From positions 1 to 64,000 of the forward strand of contig NZ_SMMI01000015.1 in assembly GCF_009733535.1 (NCBI RefSeq): DNA of 64,000 bases. The letters are read 5' to 3'. The position numbers and the translations under genes were made by a program. Below, piece after piece: positions 62,404 through 64,000 of the stretch. The DNA comes from Sphingobacterium endophyticum (lineage in GTDB: Bacteria > Bacteroidota > Bacteroidia > Sphingobacteriales > Sphingobacteriaceae). Each line of letters starts with the position of its first letter. Within the stretch, counting starts at the first letter, position 1. The notes beneath the pieces were generated by a model. It was not told where the DNA came from, did no database searches, and was given only the letters and a program-made list of their open reading frames with translations.

Positions 62404-62691
62404 ATGAGTTTCGTTCATAAGTTCAGATTAAGTTTATTCGCTACGGTGTTGATTTTGACATTGTTAGCGATGCCAAGCATAAGCTCGGCACAATGTGCTA
62501 TGTGTTCATTAAATGCTGAAAACAGCACCCAAGATGGCAATACACAAGGAAAAGGCTTAAATGATGGTATTTTATTTTTATTAGCCATGCCCTTTATGAT
62601 TGCTGCTGGTGTTGGTTTCTTATGGTATAAGAAATATAGAAATACTGGACATCAAGAAACAATTTCAATCGCTAAACCTTCTGAAGATTAA
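62404..62691 (+). CDS. Small exported protein with CAMC motif and one membrane helix
   Basis: 95 residues: signal peptide (MSFVHKFRLSLFATVLILTLLAMPSIS region, cleavage near SSAQ), then QCAMCSLNAENSTQ, a Gly/Asn-rich linker, a membrane helix (GILFLLAMPFMIAAGVGFLWY) and a polar tail. The CxxC pair near the mature N-terminus could bind metal or form a disulfide. I know no established function. It starts 32 bases after the pseudouridine synthase gene and ends 3 bases before the DUF983 gene, so it is probably co-transcribed with both. Confidence 0.7.
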   Translation: MSFVHKFRLSLFATVLILTLLAMPSISSAQCAMCSLNAENSTQDGNTQGKGLNDGILFLLAMPFMIAAGVGFLWYKKYRNTGHQETISIAKPSED

Positions 62692-62694
62692 AGT

Positions 62695-63102
62695 ATGATT
62701 TCGAAATTGCAAGCCGTTTGTCAAAGTAAATGCCCAAAATGTAGAACTGGAAATATGTATACTGGCTCTGCATATGGATTTTCTAAGCAGAAAATGCATG
62801 AATACTGTCCACATTGTGGTTTCAAGTTTGAAATCGAGCCAGGATATTTTTATGCAGCGATGTATGTAAGTTATGCTTTTTCAGTAGCAGAGGTGTTAAC
62901 ACTTGCTTTAGCGACCGCATTTATTACTCATAGTGAATCTCCATGGACTTATATTGCCGTTCTTTTTATAGCAATTGTGGTTTTTGCACCATTCAATTAT
63001 CGGTACTCCCGCTTGGTGTTATTGCACTATCTTTCTCCCAAAGTAACTTTTGATCCCAAATTATATGGTGAGAGAAAGAATAGCGCTGATTTAAAGGGTT
63101 AA
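62695..63102 (+). CDS. DUF983 family membrane protein with zinc ribbon
   Basis: 135 residues. The N-terminus carries two Cys pairs (SKCPKCRTGNMY and YCPHCGFKF) that form a zinc ribbon. Two membrane helices follow (SVAEVLTLALATAFIT and YIAVLFIAIVVFAPFNYRYS). DUF983 proteins have no proven role; in some genomes they sit near cytochrome oxidase genes, but not here. Its TAA overlaps the stop of the convergent DUF4286 gene. Confidence 0.85.
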   Translation: MISKLQAVCQSKCPKCRTGNMYTGSAYGFSKQKMHEYCPHCGFKFEIEPGYFYAAMYVSYAFSVAEVLTLALATAFITHSESPWTYIAVLFIAIVVFAPFNYRYSRLVLLHYLSPKVTFDPKLYGERKNSADLKG

Positions 63103-63392
63103 TTATGGGAGATGTATTGCATGATGCTATCAAAAAGAAAAGCCTTTTCCATATGATGCTCTGCAATATAGTCCTGAAGTTTTTGAACAATTTGAACCTT
63201 AATTCTCTCAACTTCTTCCTCACTGCTAACTACGACTTGAAGGCAATACGTTTGTCCTTCATGTGGAGAATGCAGCATTTTTAATAAACTAATCTTATCT
63301 TCTGAATATTCATTGACGAGATCTTGGGTCCATTCGACGATTTCCTGATGGATTGAATCTTCAATAATAATTGATACATTATATAAATACAT
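63099..63392 (-). CDS. DUF4286 family protein
   Basis: 97 residues from MYLYNVSIIIEDSIHQEIVEWTQ, the usual DUF4286 opening; a longer frame to 63413 adds 7 unconserved residues. The ferredoxin-like alpha/beta pattern, the LLKMLHSPHEGQTYCLQVVV segment and the FDSIMQYI ending match the family, which is common in Bacteroidota and of unknown function. Single gene. Confidence 0.82.
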   Translation of the reverse strand: MYLYNVSIIIEDSIHQEIVEWTQDLVNEYSEDKISLLKMLHSPHEGQTYCLQVVVSSEEEVERIKVQIVQKLQDYIAEHHMEKAFLFDSIMQYISHN

Positions 63393-63488
63393 ATTTAATA
63401 AAGCTTTATTCAAGCTGTAAAATTAAGGTTGCAAAAGGAACTTTCCGGTATTTTTTTATAATATTTGGTAAGAGGCTAATAAAATAGA

Positions 63489-64000
63489 ATGAATTTGAAA
63501 AACTTGTTCTCTGTTCTAATAGTGTTGTTTGTTTTCACTTCATGTAAGCAAGAACAGGGGGGGCAATCACGTGTTCCGATTGAGGATTTTTTTGTTAAGC
63601 CAGAAAGAACCTCATTTAAACTATCTCCTGATGGAAGCAAAGTTGCTTACTTAGGGGTGCACGACCATTGCAAAAATATTTTCATTCTTGACCTCAAAGA
63701 GCCTGATTCATCAAAGCAACTTACTTACCAGGTCAATTTGAATGTCCAGAGTTTTTTCTGGCTAAATAGCCAAAAGATAATCTTTTCAAACACCCAGTCT
63801 ACTTCAGATAGTTTAAGGATGTTTCAGATTGATGTAAAATCTGAACAAAGAAAACCATTGTTTGCCCCTGAAAAAGCGCGCCTGCGTTGGGTATATCCAA
63901 TAGTTGAGAATAATGGTAGTTTATTGGTGGGAATGAATAAACGTGATTCAAGTTTATTTGATCTTTACAGGGTTTATTTGGATGGAAGGCAACCTCAGTT
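63489..64000 (+). CDS. S9 family peptidase (prolyl-oligopeptidase type), N-terminal part, cut by the window end
   Basis: The frame opens at ATG 63489 and is still open at 64000 (about 170 residues). A lipoprotein signal (LIVLFVFTSC, Cys near residue 18) is followed by VPIEDFFVKPERTSFKLSPDGSKVAYLG and repeated TolB/WD-like propeller strands (NIFILDLKEPDSSKQLTY, FFWLNSQKIIFSN, DLYRVYLDG). This is the propeller domain of acyl-aminoacyl-peptidase-like S9 enzymes. The catalytic alpha/beta-hydrolase domain would lie beyond the window, so the enzyme class rests on the propeller pattern. Confidence 0.75.
   Translation, partial: MNLKNLFSVLIVLFVFTSCKQEQGGQSRVPIEDFFVKPERTSFKLSPDGSKVAYLGVHDHCKNIFILDLKEPDSSKQLTYQVNLNVQSFFWLNSQKIIFSNTQSTSDSLRMFQIDVKSEQRKPLFAPEKARLRWVYPIVENNGSLLVGMNKRDSSLFDLYRVYLDGRQPQ

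Overview
The window is a stretch of a Bacteroidota chromosome, most likely Sphingobacteriaceae (Sphingobacterium or Pedobacter type). The reasons are three SusC/SusD outer-membrane uptake pairs, moderately A+T-rich DNA, TAnnTTTG-like promoter elements instead of E. coli-type ones, and family-typical genes (DUF4286, DUF983, DUF4861, a lipoprotein TamA, a Bacteroidota-type topoisomerase IV A). No rRNA, tRNA, phage block or CRISPR array was seen.

Layout. 1-2190 is an accessory edge: the 3' end of a group II intron (reverse transcriptase C-terminus, a canonical 34-nt domain V, domain VI) runs up to a RES/Xre toxin-antitoxin operon that has twin palindromic operators, followed by about 0.7 kb without a recognisable gene. 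2191-6755 holds a DUF3052 gene, an outer-membrane protein with an HxSNG motif, a DUF4861 gene broken by one in-frame stop, and a secreted Gfo/Idh/MocA oxidoreductase. 6812-14112 holds a FtsX-type permease and the first SusC/SusD pair. 14502-16302 holds a VOC protein, a 164-bp palindromic element, and an ABC ATPase overlapping a small membrane protein.

16377-33914 is the most coherent block. One strand carries dihydroorotase, LD-carboxypeptidase and an M14 carboxypeptidase. The other carries two SusC/SusD pairs, a dipeptide epimerase and an NlpC/P60 endopeptidase. A Tat-exported Ntn-hydrolase of the aspartylglucosaminidase family follows. LD-carboxypeptidase, Ala-Glu epimerase and NlpC/P60 hydrolase are the enzymes of the Bacillus ykfABCD murein-peptide pathway; here SusC/SusD pairs appear to replace its ABC transporter. 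I infer a cell-wall-peptide utilisation locus.

34041-47611 carries topoisomerase IV A, an esterase, a Y-family polymerase (dinB), an overlapping glycosyltransferase/flippase/glycosyltransferase operon, two tandem exo-endo-phosphatase genes, and a short DnaE-type polymerase with a degenerate PHP domain. The last probably works with dinB in mutagenic repair. 47659-64000 is mostly core: AI-2E-type exporter, MFS transporter, rRNA/tRNA methyltransferase, TamL, SerRS, methyltransferase plus nicotinate phosphoribosyltransferase, a repeat-rich secreted protein, the MlaE-F-D lipid transport operon, RluA-type pseudouridine synthase, DUF983, DUF4286 and the start of an S9 peptidase. Rho-independent terminators separate most units, but three convergent pairs simply share a TTAA stop.
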